NCBI GenBank assembly: GCA_022494885.1
Contig: JAGVSM010004209.1
Coordinates: 36,096-100,095, forward strand
From: Micrasema longulum
Taxonomy: Eukaryota; Arthropoda; Insecta; Trichoptera; Brachycentridae
DNA: 64,000 nt
Reading direction: 5' to 3'
Each line of letters begins with the position of its first letter. The stretch's first letter is position 1. The notes beneath the pieces were generated by a model. That model was not told the DNA's origin. It searched no databases and worked only from the letters and a program-made list of their open reading frames with translations. Shown in pieces: positions 22,445 to 33,415 of the stretch. A program made the position numbers and the translations under genes.

Positions 22445-22790
22445 AAAGAGAACTAAGAAAGAAAAACGCGTTCGAAATGTGATGCTGGCGTAGAATGTTG
22501 GGAATACTATAAACAGTCTATAAGACTAATGTTTCTATAATCCGAGAATCGGGTATTGAACAACAACTTTCTTCCACTGTGCAGATTTATGTTCAAAGGT
22601 ACTTCGATCAGGTTACGAGGCGAAGAGATATGGAAAAATTGGTGATAAAAGAACAAGTAGAGCAAACTCAATCTCCTTAACTTCCTTCTTCGGAAAAGGT
22701 CCTTAACTTGGTGACACAAGCGACTAGCGTCTCTATCTTCGGACTCCAGAATCGGCAAGAGGCGGATTTTAACGACGTGTATCCTTCCTA
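22445..22790 (+). mobile_element. RTE/BovB-like LINE C-terminal scrap
   Basis: One plus frame reads KNAFEM, stop, CWRRMLGIL, stop, TVYKTNVSIIRESGIEQQLS, STVQIYVQRYFDQVTRRRDM, EKLVIKEQVE. The words FEMWCWRR.L.I, TN..II..SGI..QL, Y.D...RRRDMEKL belong to the region after the RT domain in RTE/BovB-type ORF2. It differs from the copies at 17735 and 53580, so it is a separate family. In-frame stops show decay. Confidence 0.6.
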
Positions 22791-23767
22791 CTCACGTAAT
22801 AATGTCCGCTCTACCAAGAATAAACGATCAAGAAGAAAGTGCTGAAGTATAACATACTCGTACATATTTAAAAGTTTTTTATAACCCACCCGTTCCTGTG
22901 ATGTAATCGGTGTTGCGAATTGCAATTAATTAATTAATATTTCGGCAACTGCTATGAATATAATAACGTTTTTTATTGTAATTTCAGAGTAAACTTTAGC
23001 ATACTCGTATAATAAAAGAAAAATATTTTACAAAATATTTTGGTATATAAAACAAATATTGATAGATATATAAAATATGCATTGGAGAATTTAATTACAT
23101 CGCTAAGCAATACACACATGAAATTTTAATAAGATAAAAATCGACAATGATTATTAGGCGATCGTTTCCTAACCTCAGGTTAGCACACAATGACTTGAGG
23201 GAGTTTTTTCAAACAGTATGTTAAAGGTTGAACTCGCAATATATATCGATTGTTGTTACACTGTAAAAAAAAGGAAAAAAAGTGATACTGAGATATTATT
23301 TTAGAAGTTATGGTAATATTCCTCTGAAAATAATCAATTCTAGTGATGCATGCACATGATTTTACATATACCTACATAGTTCAACACAAGAAACTTGGAA
23401 CACCTTTTGTCCTTTTCTGTCACCTGTTAAAACATGTTGTTGAAAGAGTACCTACAACAATTCAAAACAATTGATTTAAAGACAACAGTTTAAAATATGT
23501 ACATTCCGATAAGTACATAATGTATCGAATTGGAATTATGTGGAATAAAAATAAGTTTTTTTTTATTACTTTAATTAACATAATAGTAAATGGCGATACA
23601 TGTATATATTTTTATATATATGCATCATAATATAAATTAACAATAAATATTGTAAAGCATAAATAAATTAGTAGTAAAAACATGCATTTTATAAAAGTCA
23701 GAGAAGATTGTCATATTGTCTTTTTTGTCGATAAAATAAACATAATATTTTTTTTATTTTTTTTTAA
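22791..23767. other. AT-rich sequence, no feature seen
   Basis: Only a small imperfect palindrome at about 23173-23188 (cctaacctcaggttagc) stands out. No supported frame. Confidence 0.45.
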
Positions 23768-23830
23768 TGTATTATTATTTATTTATTTGATTTTACAATA
23801 CGCCCAAGGGGTATTTACGAAAAATATACA
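23768..23830 (-). mobile_element. LINE-type 3' tail, minus orientation
   Basis: On the minus strand: aaataccccttgggcgtatt followed by gtaaaatcaaataaataa. This is the CCC-loop-GGG plus A-rich tail arrangement. It abuts the start of the Jockey-type LINE. Confidence 0.45.
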
Positions 23831-23854
23831 GGTAATACAAACATAGTAAAGTAA

Positions 23855-25790
23855 AATCTCGAGAATGTTATTCCTAATAAAATTATCTACCTTAACCAAA
23901 CTGCAAATAATGGAATAGACATATGCAATTTATTTTCCGACTACTTTAAATCCGTTTTTACTCCAAAAACAATACCTTTTCTGTTAAATCAAAATAACTC
24001 TAATTATGGATCAGCTGATATTCAATATGCGGATAAAACCCAAGCAATCATAAAAAAAATCATTAAGGAACTTGACATAAATAAAGGGAGCGGAACAGAC
24101 GGGATCCCTCCTATTTTTATTAAAGCGTGCTACCAAAATGTATCTCTCCCACTTTTTATCTTATTTAAAAAGTCTCTCCAGGAATGTATTTTTCCATCTC
24201 AATGGAAGAAAGCAAACATCACACCCATATTTAAATCTGGATCAAAAAATGACGCAAACAACTATAAGCCAATTTCAATACTATCGACATCCGCTAAATT
24301 ATTTGAAAAAAATATTTATGAAAAATTATTCCATGCAGTAAAATACTACATCTGTCCTCAACAACATGGCTTTTTCTCCGGACGCTCGACCGTTACAAAC
24401 CTTAATTTATTTACAAATGATATTTTAAACACAATGGAAAGTGGTTTCCAAACTGATGCTATAAATACTGACTACAGTAAAGCCTTTGACAAAGTTGATC
24501 ATTCAGTCTTAACACGTAAACTTTTGGGTATAGGTATACATGGTGATCTTTTGCGCTGGCTGATATCATATATTAGTAATCGATGTCAATTGGTAGTAAT
24601 TGGTGGGTATAAATCTGACTGGGTAGAAATCTCCTCTGGTGTTCCCCAGGGAAGTCTACTCGGTCCCCTATTATTTCTTATATATATAAATGACATTGAT
24701 GTTTGCTTTCCTTATTCAAAATTTCTTCTTTATGCCGATGATATGAAAATATACGCTAAAGTTAAATCTCGAGAAGATTGCCTCATGATTCAAGACGATC
24801 TTAATCGTCTAACTGACTATTGTATTGAAAATAAACTGAATATAAATAAATGTGTCTGTGTTACATTCACAAGGAAAAGAAAAATTCATAATTTTGATTA
24901 TAAACTAAACAATGATGTACTAATGAGAAAGCACGAAATTAAAGATCTTGGGATTGTTTTAGACTCAAAACTACTTTTTGAATCGCATATCAATAAAATT
25001 ACCTCCAAAGCATTGAGCATGTTAGGTTTTATAATTCGAATGAGTAAACACTTTGATAATCCAAAGGCCCTAATTTCATTATATTATACATTTGTCAGAA
25101 GCCATTTGGAATACGCATCTCAGATATGGAATCCCCAGTATGCCATATATATAGTAGAATAGAAAATATTCAAAACAAATTTATAAAGTACCTTAAATAC
25201 AAAACCGGTATTTCTTATGTATCTACTCTCACTGCCTCCACCTTCCATGGAATCATTTCTCTACAATACCGCAGAGTGTGTGCGGACCAACTACTGCTTT
25301 ACAAAATTATGACAGGAATGGTTGACTGTACAGAGCTGCTTGATTTAATAACAATACATGTGCCAGCCAGGATTTGTAGACGGTACCACCTGTTTCATGT
25401 ACCAATAAGTAAAACATCGTATGTTAAAAATGCTTTTTTTCGTAGGACTTTTTCACTGTACAATACAAAATTTACAAATAAAGATTACACAAACATCACT
25501 CTGTCATATTTAAAATTTACACTCAAAATGCATTATGTAACTTAGTAGACATTATAATAATAAATATGTACATCTCCTTTCCCCTTCTTATCCTCTCTTC
25601 AAGCATTCTTGTCCTAATCCCTCCCAATTAACAGTAACTTAATGTAAAGTAACTTTTTACTATTAATATGTATTTCATTGCTAAGTATTTCCTTTATTTT
25701 TGAATACTCTGTTTTACCTCTTATGTATATTGTAAAAAAAACAAAAAGTTAAAAATAAATAAATAAAATAGTAAAAAATAAAAAAATGCC
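23855..25790 (+). mobile_element. Jockey-type LINE, reverse transcriptase and 3' end
   Basis: ORF2 fragment of a non-LTR retrotransposon, which copies its RNA at a nicked target. An open frame begins after a stop at 23852 and runs to 25159; an ATG at 24434 lies inside it. Landmarks in order: FPSQWKKANITPIFKSGS, NYKPISIL, QQHGFFSGRS (RT core); DYSKAFDKVDH (first catalytic Asp); SGVPQGSLLGPLLFLIYIND; YADD at 24731-24742 (catalytic); KDLGIVLDSKL. Then, after one frameshift in an AT run near 25141-25152, the C-terminal part to a stop near 25545. The 3' UTR ends in an aataaataaataaaa tail. ORF1 and the endonuclease are absent (5' truncation). With one frameshift it is the best-kept LINE here, hence fairly young. 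Jockey clade is inferred from the motif wording. Confidence 0.9.
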
Positions 25791-26394
25791 CCTAATAAAT
25801 ACAAAACTAAATTATACTTATTCCAAAGTATTTTGTAGACCCATAATAATTCGATATTTCCCTATTAATAAAATAAATAAATATTTGCTCAATCCATAGA
25901 TTAATCATCAGCTTAGGCTGTACAAAATCGTGCAGAAGGTTTCAGTTTCGTTCTATCTTCTATGCTTTATTTGAGAAATGATTCTCTAAAGGGTCATTTG
26001 CACCTGTTTAACAAGCCGCCTGTCTCCCTCCCACTCCTAGCCCTCCCATCTTCACCTTTCCCTCACTCCTAACAGACATAGCAGAGCATCGGAACTTTGG
26101 TATGCCGAGTTGTCAATGAAGTCCAACTGAAAGATTTAAGACGCATTAAAAATATTATTCAACTACAATTAAACCCTTTTAAGTAATAAAGGTTTTTTAC
26201 AATGAACATTTTTATTTCTTCTATTTCCTGGATCCTCTTCTTTCCTCCTTCCTAACTAATTACCTGAGACCATACTCCTGATTAATTTAGTTCACTATTT
26301 AAGTTTATATGTGGAAGATTTATCTGCCCACTAAAAAAATATTTTGAAAATATGTTTTCAAGAGATAAATTGAAAAAATATTAATGTTCAAACA
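25791..26394. other. No feature recognised
   Basis: A C/T-rich stretch at 26015-26080 resembles LINE 3' UTR composition (compare 25570-25630) but carries no tail or frame. Confidence 0.35.
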
Positions 26395-26455
26395 TAGATA
26401 TGATGTTGAATATAACACAGTGTGTTGAGTGATCATTTGAACCAGGTAATGCTAG
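26395..26455 (+). repeat. Family R fragment
   Basis: ttgaatataacacagtgtgt, gagtgatcatttgaaccagg and taatgctag follow the order of the family's left end. Only about 60 bp. Confidence 0.4.
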
Positions 26456-26956
26456 AAAAAAAAAGTGCCTCAAGACAAGATCCGGTCTATCTTTATATTA
26501 TTTTGGTATTAATATTAAAACCCAGACCGTAAACAATTTTCTGAAAATCACCAACAGACTTTTTAATCACTGTTAGAAAAATCGTCTTATTTATTTCACC
26601 TGTGTAAAAAAACACAAGTTACCAGAGCGGAATTCGTATTTTCTGATGTAACTTGACAGAACGTCTGTGGTAATATTTCTCATTGATAAGTTTTATTCGC
26701 CAATCAAAAATAGAGCGTAACAGTTAAATCGATCTTTAGTCGATTCATAATGACTATTAACTGAAATCAAGAGCAAAGGTTTCGTGAGTCCGTAAAGCAT
26801 AAAAGTTGCATAGAAAATAACGTTACACACCTTAACCTATCGGTTTTTTGGTGTTGTTTCGACAATCAACCTCGTTTCTGAATTATTTCAGGCAATTTAT
26901 TCAAATAAATCTAAGTGTGAACACAGCGAAACGAAAATTCACTATTCCTAGCATCA
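26456..26956. other. No feature recognised
   Basis: AT-rich, no supported frame; a plus-strand frame from 26848 is a shadow of the LINE that follows. Confidence 0.4.
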
Positions 26957-27217
26957 ATCCATGTCCATACTCTAGTTGGAGCACATGTTGTGAAAATGAC
27001 CACAAGGCATCTCTGTCAGCTGCCAGCGTCTGCGCATCCTACAAGTCAGGTTTGCGTCCCGTAGTTCTGACATGCACTGCCGACGAACAGTCAGCAGCGG
27101 AGTCCAAGACGTCGAGAACCTGAGGCCGTGTAAAGTAAGCAAGCGTAGATAAGGCTCTAAAGAGGCATCCGCAGTATATGGCCCGGCCAACTGTATCGCC
27201 TCTGCTTGATGACGGTT
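26957..27217 (-). mobile_element. RTE-like LINE, 3' part of an interrupted copy
   Basis: On the minus strand this corresponds to 57570-57840 of the related copy: gtcatcaagcagaggcgata, tgctgcggatgc-like text, then ggttctcgacgtc, ctgctgactgttc and tcagaactacgggacg. One frame reads LLTVRRQCMSELRDANLT, the same end as QFMSELRDVNLT at 57720-57755. It continues at 27843-28140 across a transposon insertion. Confidence 0.75.
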
Positions 27218-27842
27218 CGTCGCTTCAGTTCGTTTTTGTCCTTCAGACCAAAACATAAATCTGCAGAAATAGAGCTTTAAAGTTTTTTTTAAGAAATAGG
27301 CATAAATATTTTTTATTTTTTTATTTATTAAACTTTTTGTACATAATGTTATTTGAACATTGGCGGGCTTATTGCCAAATGGCAATTTCTTCCAACCAAC
27401 CAATAAAATAAAAGTTTTTTTTTATAATTCAAGTTACAGAACATATTCAATAGAAAAAAAAGATTAAAAAGCTAAAGATATATAAAAATAAACGTATTTG
27501 TTAATAAATTACCTTTAATCAAAACTATTACTCAATGGGAAAAAGAGGAAAAAGGAAAGGAGAAGAGATAAAGGAAGAGAAAGGAGATGTTTCTTCAGAC
27601 GTGATTTAAACCGAGATAATGTAGTAAAATCTTTGATGGTGGATGGGAGATGATTCCACAGTCGAGCCGCATGGACACTATATGAGTAAGAGAAGAAAGA
27701 GGAATTGTGGATGGGTATTAAGAGAGTGCCTTGAGAATTAGAACGAAGAGGTAAACAAACACTCGTTATAAAACACCTAAAACAATTTCAAAAACATTTT
27801 CAAATAAAAGCTTTCTCAGAACAAACACGAACCAAAGCGACG
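27218..27842. mobile_element. TIR DNA transposon with 4-bp duplication, itself interrupted
   Basis: Ends: cgtcgcttcagttcgttttt at 27218 and its inverse aacacgaaccaaagcgacg ending 27842. The clean copy at 60646-60949 is 304 bp. This copy is longer because a LINE fragment (27303-27757) lies inside. It sits in the LINE of 26957-28140. Comparing with the uninterrupted text gacaactgtcatc at 57575, the target agtt (plus strand) is present at both edges, as ggtt and actt, each with one change. No transposase is encoded. Four-bp duplications are known for Sola, Chapaev and Ginger types; I cannot choose among them. Confidence 0.75.
27303..27757 (-). mobile_element. CR1/Jockey-group LINE 3' fragment, nested
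   Basis: The minus strand reads LPLRSNSQGTLLIPIHNSSF, FSYSYSVHAARLWNHLPSTI, KDFTTLSRFKSRLKKHL, then stops. Next come a C/T-rich 3' UTR, the hairpin word ttgccatttggcaataag with cccgcc, and an A-rich tail at the left edge. It is the same family as 18816-19480. The 5' truncation and tail orientation fit target-primed insertion into the TIR element around it. Confidence 0.75.
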
Positions 27843-28140
27843 ACTTGTCACAGTTCTACCCATTCTTTTATTCCTTCATTTCTTGAAAAGACAAAACACC
27901 ACACACACAAAAAAAATCTGAAAAACCGATTCTCAAAACTTTGTATTTTTCTGTTTTGGGCCCTAGTGAGGTGACTCGATTCGCATCCGTGGATGTGAAT
28001 TAGCGCTAGCAAACATCGTATAGGTGACATTTAGGTTTTACTAAATATACATCTGATAGTTTTGATTCATACTACTGAATGCGGTGCCTGCTAATATCCA
28101 CTTCCAGCTCCTTTTGAAAGCCGCCATATTTCAATACAAA
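27843..28140 (-). mobile_element. RTE-like LINE, 5' part of an interrupted copy
   Basis: On the minus strand: ttagcaggcaccgcattcag and tagtatgaa, then cacctcactagggcccaaaa, cagaaaaatacaaagttttg, and gaatgaaggaataa-like text. These match 57260-57575 in order. Stops and small deletions are frequent. It joins 26957-27217 when the transposon between is ignored. Confidence 0.7.
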
Positions 28141-28531
28141 TGTACGTACATATTTCATAAACATGTGGAAATATCTTATTTATTATGTTGATAGGTGATA
28201 AATGTAATTCCATTTAAATTTAAAAGGCAGAAAAAATAACAAAATGGACGTAAACTCTAAAAAGCACCATCTGAAATTTTTAATTGCGACGTATTTTATT
28301 TTGCTGAGACATTATCAAACTTTAGTTCAAAGAGTGTTTGAGGAGTCTGACAATTTCTTGATTCTCAGGACATCGATTGTATATTTTTTCATACTTTTCA
28401 GAGTTAAAATATAAACGAGTACCCATTAATCCCAAAAAACTTCCCGAAGGAGAAATTCTAACATTTGTTAGTAAAAAAATTGACACATCAAAAATATTGT
28501 TGATATCTGTAACATTTCGTTAGTTTGATAC
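28141..28531. other. No feature recognised
   Basis: AT-rich. I see nothing to annotate. Confidence 0.45.
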
Positions 28532-29117
28532 CTGTAGCTCAATCGCAAATAACTATCGACGTGCTAATAAGCGACGTGATAACAATTTCTCGCCATGGTT
28601 GTTTATCGTATTCACGATCACAATGGAACATCCGTGAACACCTTATAATTAATGTCAAAATATTTACGTTTCGCTACGTATAATCCTGCTGCGCAATCAC
28701 ATATTTAAATTTTACCGGAGTAAATATGGAAACTATTCAAAAACTGCTATTTTCTGAATAATTTTATTATTATTCTTGATATTTATTGTATGTAGCCGGC
28801 GGTTGGCAAGCCAAATGTCAAAAAAAGCAGTCGCCATAGTAATTGTTATTTAATTTGTACTTTTTTGTATCAGATGCTCCTTATTTTTTTGCAAATGCAA
28901 TATATTGGATTATTTTTTATAGTAAACGCCGATGTTTCGCCAATGAACTGTATTTATTTACGAGAAAAACAAAAAACAAACCGACACAAGCTTTGATTTA
29001 GAGATTACACAAGCTTTAACTTATGACTGCGATAACTTAAGCATGTTCATTGTGATCGCTTAAAAATGCTTGGCATGTTTTTAAGAACGTCGATAGTTAT
29101 TTGTGATTGAGCTGCTG
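28532..29117. mobile_element. 586-bp TIR DNA transposon, non-autonomous
   Basis: agctcaatcgcaaataacta plus tcgacgt at 28536-28562 is inverted as acgtcgatagttatttgtga plus ttgagct at 29088-29113, with a single mismatch over about 27 bp. Subterminal words also mirror (cgatcacaatggaacat near 28615, atgttcattgtgatcg near 29043). No transposase frame. A target duplication is not evident. The end looks like CWGYAGCTC, so hAT is possible but unproven. Confidence 0.65.
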
Positions 29118-29559
29118 ATCTTTGTATTTCCCCACAATAAATAATTTCTATGTCTATTATGATATCATGGTTGTCTGTGTAAAATCCCAGTTCTATTTGA
29201 TACCTTGGAATGGGGTGACTTTGATGTTATTTTAAGGTGTATGCCAGTAAAATAAATTTTGTGTGCATTGCAAAATAAAATTGTTGAAATTGTTTTTTTT
29301 TTAAATGAAACAATATGTTGTGTGAGCGAGAAAAAAAAATCATGGTCATTAAAGTCAACCTTTGGAGCTGAGTCACATTAATACACCATCATATTAATTC
29401 CATTGTGTCTCAGAGAGTTATTAAATAAATATAAATAAAAACATTAATTTGAAATAAAGCTGAATTTATTTTTGAAAGTATTAGGAAACAAAGTTATAGA
29501 GTTATAGAGTATATAGAGAAAAATATAATAAATAAAACACAATCTTAAAAATTTAAAAA
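29118..29559. other. AT-rich sequence, no feature seen
   Basis: Small ttatagag repeats at 29493-29516 are the only structure. Confidence 0.45.
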
Positions 29560-29823
29560 TTCATCATTATTCCCCTTTCCGCACCTAAAGGTGTATAGGG
29601 CACTGCATTGGCTCACGAATCACAGCGTATCTTGATCATTTTTGTTACATGAAGGTAAAATGATCATTCTCACACTTCAGGTACCAGACCAGGGACTATG
29701 AAATATTTTTAGTGTAAAAACACCCTATTTAAATAAATATTTTATATCAACCATGTCGGGAACCGAACCCGAGACCTCTTGCGTGGTAGACAAACGTGCT
29801 GACCATTACACTACGAGGCCGAC
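29560..29823 (-). mobile_element. SINE A, full-length copy
   Basis: Read on the minus strand: gtcggcctcgtagtgtaatg, gtcagcacgtttgtctacca, cgcaagaggtctcgggttcg (box B), then the body with accctatttaaataaatatt-type words in reverse, gtccctggtctggtacctg, ttaccttcatgtaacaaaaa, gcagtgccctatacacc, and the end aggtgcgg with an aataatgatgaattt tail. All parts are present, making this the best reference copy of the family in the window. Confidence 0.85.
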
Positions 29824-31079
29824 AAAAATTCAGTAATTTGTATTTTTTTCTAATACTAAGAAAGAGGACATTGCAGCCTTGCTATCTTTTACAATTTGTT
29901 AAACATGTCTATAAAATCATTTTTAAAGAATTTGTTCATTAACTGACATTATTATTGGATCAGAAAGCAAGGTCATTTAGTTTTTTTAGGCATGATGGAA
30001 ACAACATTTTCACTGCTTAGAAAACGTTTTCCTACCGAATGACTTAGGATCCATTACTTTTAGTTCAGTAAAGCACTTATTAAATAGAGCAAACGTATCT
30101 GTAAATCTGTTTCTTTCAAAGACTTAAAATAAGCTTGGCCAATTTATTCTGGCCATATCTGAATTCTCCAACTGTGTTCGATCGAGGCATTTAAAACGTT
30201 AAGGATTACGCATTACCAAATAAAAAAAGTCAGTTAAACATCGCTGGAGATTTCCAAGTTATAGCTAGAAATATGATCGATAAATCCGTCTCACGATTCA
30301 AAAGTCGCCCCATTTAACAGTATACATTTTTTTTCTATTTCTTTTAAACACTTATAAAAACAGTGAAGTTTCCTGGGTACATTAATTGATTTTCAGTAAC
30401 AAAAATACGCAACTAATTTACCGGAACGGCGCAACGCATTTGACGACTTGGTTGATTTTTTCTCTCCCAAGAATCCTAGACCCTATTTTTCTCCTTTTAC
30501 AAAATTTACGGTGCACGATTAAATATTCACGATTTGTGTTACCATTTTCTTGGTCGATTGGAGTCGAGAGCTTGTGCAACGTGAACGGGGGGCCTAGTTT
30601 TGGACACTTATATTTATGTAGTAAAATATACGGCAAAAGTTTGATATTTAAAATTTTAATTGAGCAAATGCAATACAGTTCATATTATATCACAAACATT
30701 ATGCAACACAAAATTCACACAAAATATTTAAATAAAAGTGTGAATAAACTATGTTTTATTATAAAACCGTCCTTTAAACTCTTTGTCGTTTGTAAAGTAA
30801 AAAAGTTGGTACCTTTATTGATAAGGTTGAGATTCATTCAAATTTTCACTTAATAGCACCTGAAAACGCTTTTCAATCTATACTTGATCACATCTTAATT
30901 TGTATATTTACTTATTATTAAAAATATTCTTGAATAATAAACAGTTGCGCCATATTTAACTGTGTTTTTATTTATTTATTATTGATTTATTTATGCATTT
31001 CATAACATCTAATACCTTATTGATTGATTGATTTGGTGTTTATTTTTTAGGACTTCATATTTACACTTTTAAAATATGA
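29824..31079. other. Unassigned; contains a 155-codon frame of doubtful meaning
   Basis: A plus frame at 30386-30853 (155 codons) and an overlapping minus frame at 30418-30636 have no recognisable motif. The stretch 30420-30600 is less AT-rich than its surroundings. The amino-acid make-up (Ile, Phe, Leu, Lys rich in the second half) is what AT-rich non-coding DNA gives. I do not call a gene. Confidence 0.35.
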
Positions 31080-31726
31080 AATCAAACACTGATAACATTG
31101 CCCACGAAAAAGAATTACATACAATAAAAATCGTAGCTAAAAATTATGAATTTGGAAAAAAGACTATTAATAAAATAATAAACGGAAAAACATACAAAAA
31201 TAGTTTCAACTTAATATTTCCTCAAATCAAAAATCAATTTATAAACTAGTTTTCTTGCATAAAATTTTGAGTTCCAATTTCCTTAAAGATTTCCAATGTT
31301 TCAAAACAATTCGAAATAAACGTAGCCTTCAAAACAAATAATAATAACAGAGTTATTTTTAAAAACTCAAAAGATAAGCTAAATATTTTTAAAAAAATAA
31401 TGGAATTTACAAACTGGAGTGTAACGACTGTAGTGCAGTTTATGTGGGGTGAACTAGACGCTTTTTCTTAACTAGATATTCCGAACACAGAAGATCCTTT
31501 AAAAATAGAAAAACAAGATTCTCAATTTGCCAATCACTTAATTGAAAATAATCATAACATTCATTGCTCAAATAAACCAATTCCATTACATGTTGAAAAC
31601 AAAGAGCGTAAACTTAATATACTTGAACAATTGGAAATTAATAAATATCTAAATAACCCTAATTTAAAAATAATAAATGAACAAACCAATCTTATATCTT
31701 CACCACTTTTAATCATATTTAAATAG
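31080..31726 (+). mobile_element. Penelope-like element, C-terminal GIY-YIG endonuclease remnant
   Basis: Penelope-like retroelements carry an RT followed by a GIY-YIG endonuclease that nicks the target. Only the C-terminal part remains. The plus strand reads KELHTIKIVAKNYEFGKKTI, then after decayed text GIYKLECNDCSAVYVG (GIY at 31402-31410; YVG in place of YIG at 31441-31449), a stop, LTRYSEHRRSFKNR, a frameshift, then QFANHLIENNHNIHCSNKPI and KERKLNILEQLEINKYL to a stop at 31724. The spacing GIY..C..C...YVG.T.R.....R..EH is diagnostic. Two stops and at least one shift make it dead. The RT domain is absent. Confidence 0.85.
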
Positions 31727-32361
31727 ACTGTTATTATGTACACGCTTGCATGATGCGTTATTTATAGATGAATCATTTTACAATTGCATTTATATTTTTA
31801 GATGTTCTTAAAATGTAAATATTGTAATACACTTATGTTCATATAAATTTCTTTATAATATTTCAATCGTGTATTAAAATAAAAAAAAACAGCAACCTAT
31901 TATAATACTATTGTTATATTTTCTACAATAGTATCTAAAGGTATACAATTATAAAGCTTCATTAATTATCTTACAATACATACATATATGTCAATAAATA
32001 CTTACTTTGTTATAAATTTTTCAGAAATTCAAATATAAATACCTAAATTCTCCATTACCTATTAAACACAATTATGTTTAATGTACATGCTTTATTCTTA
32101 TTTAATAAGGTCAATAATAATAACAGATCACAAAATGCAGTGATATCTTTAAGTTAAACGAAAGACCCACTGATGTCAATCAATAGTTTCTCTTTGGTCG
32201 GCTTCTTTTAAATGAGTTTTTTTTGGGTTTTCTCCTTAATAAGCAAATGCGAAAAACTTCTTGGAGGTCCACAGCCGAAATGCTTTTTTTTCCCAACACT
32301 ATTAAAAAAAATATAACCAGGAAACTAAATCTACCTTTAAAATATAAATAATGAAATATAA
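31727..32361. other. AT-rich sequence, no feature seen
   Basis: Could include the non-coding downstream part of the Penelope-like element, but no word from 15819 or 50584 recurs here. Confidence 0.4.
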
Positions 32362-32552
32362 AATCGGGCTGTGGTCCCGTGGCTTGTGTTATGGATTCAC
32401 GGGTCAGAGGTCCGAGGTTCAAACCCCACTCTACCGCAACTTGATTTCCATTTTCTAATCGTGAGTTATTTACAACTCGTTGAAAATGGCCACCAAAATT
32501 GAAATATTTGGGTAAATTATAAGAACGCTAGTATTTCTTTTTTAATAAATAA
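32362..32552 (+). mobile_element. SINE B, well-preserved copy
   Basis: Head gggctgtggtcccgtggc, gattcacgggtcagaggtc, box B gaggttcaaaccccactc. Then accgcaacttgatttcc, attttctaatcgtgag, gaaaatggccaccaaaattg, aaatatttgggtaaattata, agaacgctagtatttc and an A-rich tail (aataaataaataac). It serves as reference for the copies at 3217, 37012, 47072 and 58988. A minus-strand frame here is a shadow. Confidence 0.8.
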
Positions 32553-32759
32553 ATAAATAACAAAAAGCTTGTACCTTAGAGTAAAAAGCTAGTAGAGTCA
32601 CCCATATGGAGAAAAAGTATTCTATGATTATTTACCACAAAGTTAGCAACATATTACAGTAATACAAAGGGCCATAAGTACTTGCGTTAAAAAAATCAAG
32701 GCGCAAACCAAAACCGTCCATTACACGTTTGTTGTCAAACTCAAAACGAAACTAATATC

Positions 32760-32832
32760 ACACCAAAAGTTTAGAACGCTGTTGTTCTATGCAATGGGTT
32801 TCTCTAGAGAATTATTATTTTGAGGCTTGTAC
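32760..32832 (+). repeat. Short repeat shared with 63388-63460
   Basis: tttagaacgctgttgttcta, tgcaatgggtttctct and gaattattattttga recur at the second site with small changes (ttttgaacgcttttattcta, tgcaatcaaaagagattctc). Unclassified. Confidence 0.5.
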
Positions 32833-32883
32833 ATTATGAGCAAGGTCAATAATACTACATCTCAAACAAAACAACAAACAAAC

Positions 32884-33415
32884 CATCACGCTGTTTCTCC
32901 GTAAGGGTAGGCAGAGAGGATAGAACGCCATAAAACTCTATCTTTGCATACAGATCTCGCTTCCTCTACATTCATACATCTTCTCACGCACGCACGCCGA
33001 TTATTCCAACTTTTGAAATGTCCATCTTTAAGTATATACTGGATTTGGTCATGCCATGTCTTTCTCGGTCTTCTTCTATTTCTGCATCCATCCACATTCG
33101 CATTGTAAATATTCTTAGCCCTTCTTTTGCTGTCCATTCGTTCTACATGTCCAAACCAGAGCAGAGCTCCTTTCTTGATTTTGTCGATAATGCTTTTTCT
33201 CAGCATTACATAAGGCACGGATCTCAACATTTGTGCACCCATCGTACATTGTTTTACCACACATTCGCCTGAGAGATCGCATTTCGACAGCATTCAGCCT
33301 ACTTTCATCCTTTTTTTTCAAAGTCCATACTTCACTCCCATACATGAGGGACGGGACCAGGACTCCGTTGTGAACTGCCAATTTTGCCTCTATTACATCT
33401 CCTATATTAAAAACA
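32884..33415 (-). mobile_element. LINE ORF2 C-terminus, well preserved
   Basis: The minus strand reads KLAVHNGVLVPSLMYGSEVW, TLKKKDESRLNAVEMRSLRR, MCGKTMYDGCTNVEIR. After a single frameshift it continues VMLRKSIIDKIKKGALLWFG, HVERMDSKRRAKNIYNANVD, RRPRKTWHDQIQYILKDGHF, and ends RSILSAYPYGETA at 32886. The order YGSE.W, LNAVEMR.LRR.CG, RW.GHVERM, GRPR..W is typical of arthropod endonuclease-reverse transcriptase LINEs. RT and endonuclease domains are missing. The long open frame suggests a fairly recent copy. A sister copy is at 44310. Confidence 0.8.

Noticed and set aside
30386..30853. 155-codon plus frame
   Set aside because: No motif, hydrophobic/Lys-rich make-up expected from AT-rich DNA, and an overlapping minus frame of similar quality.
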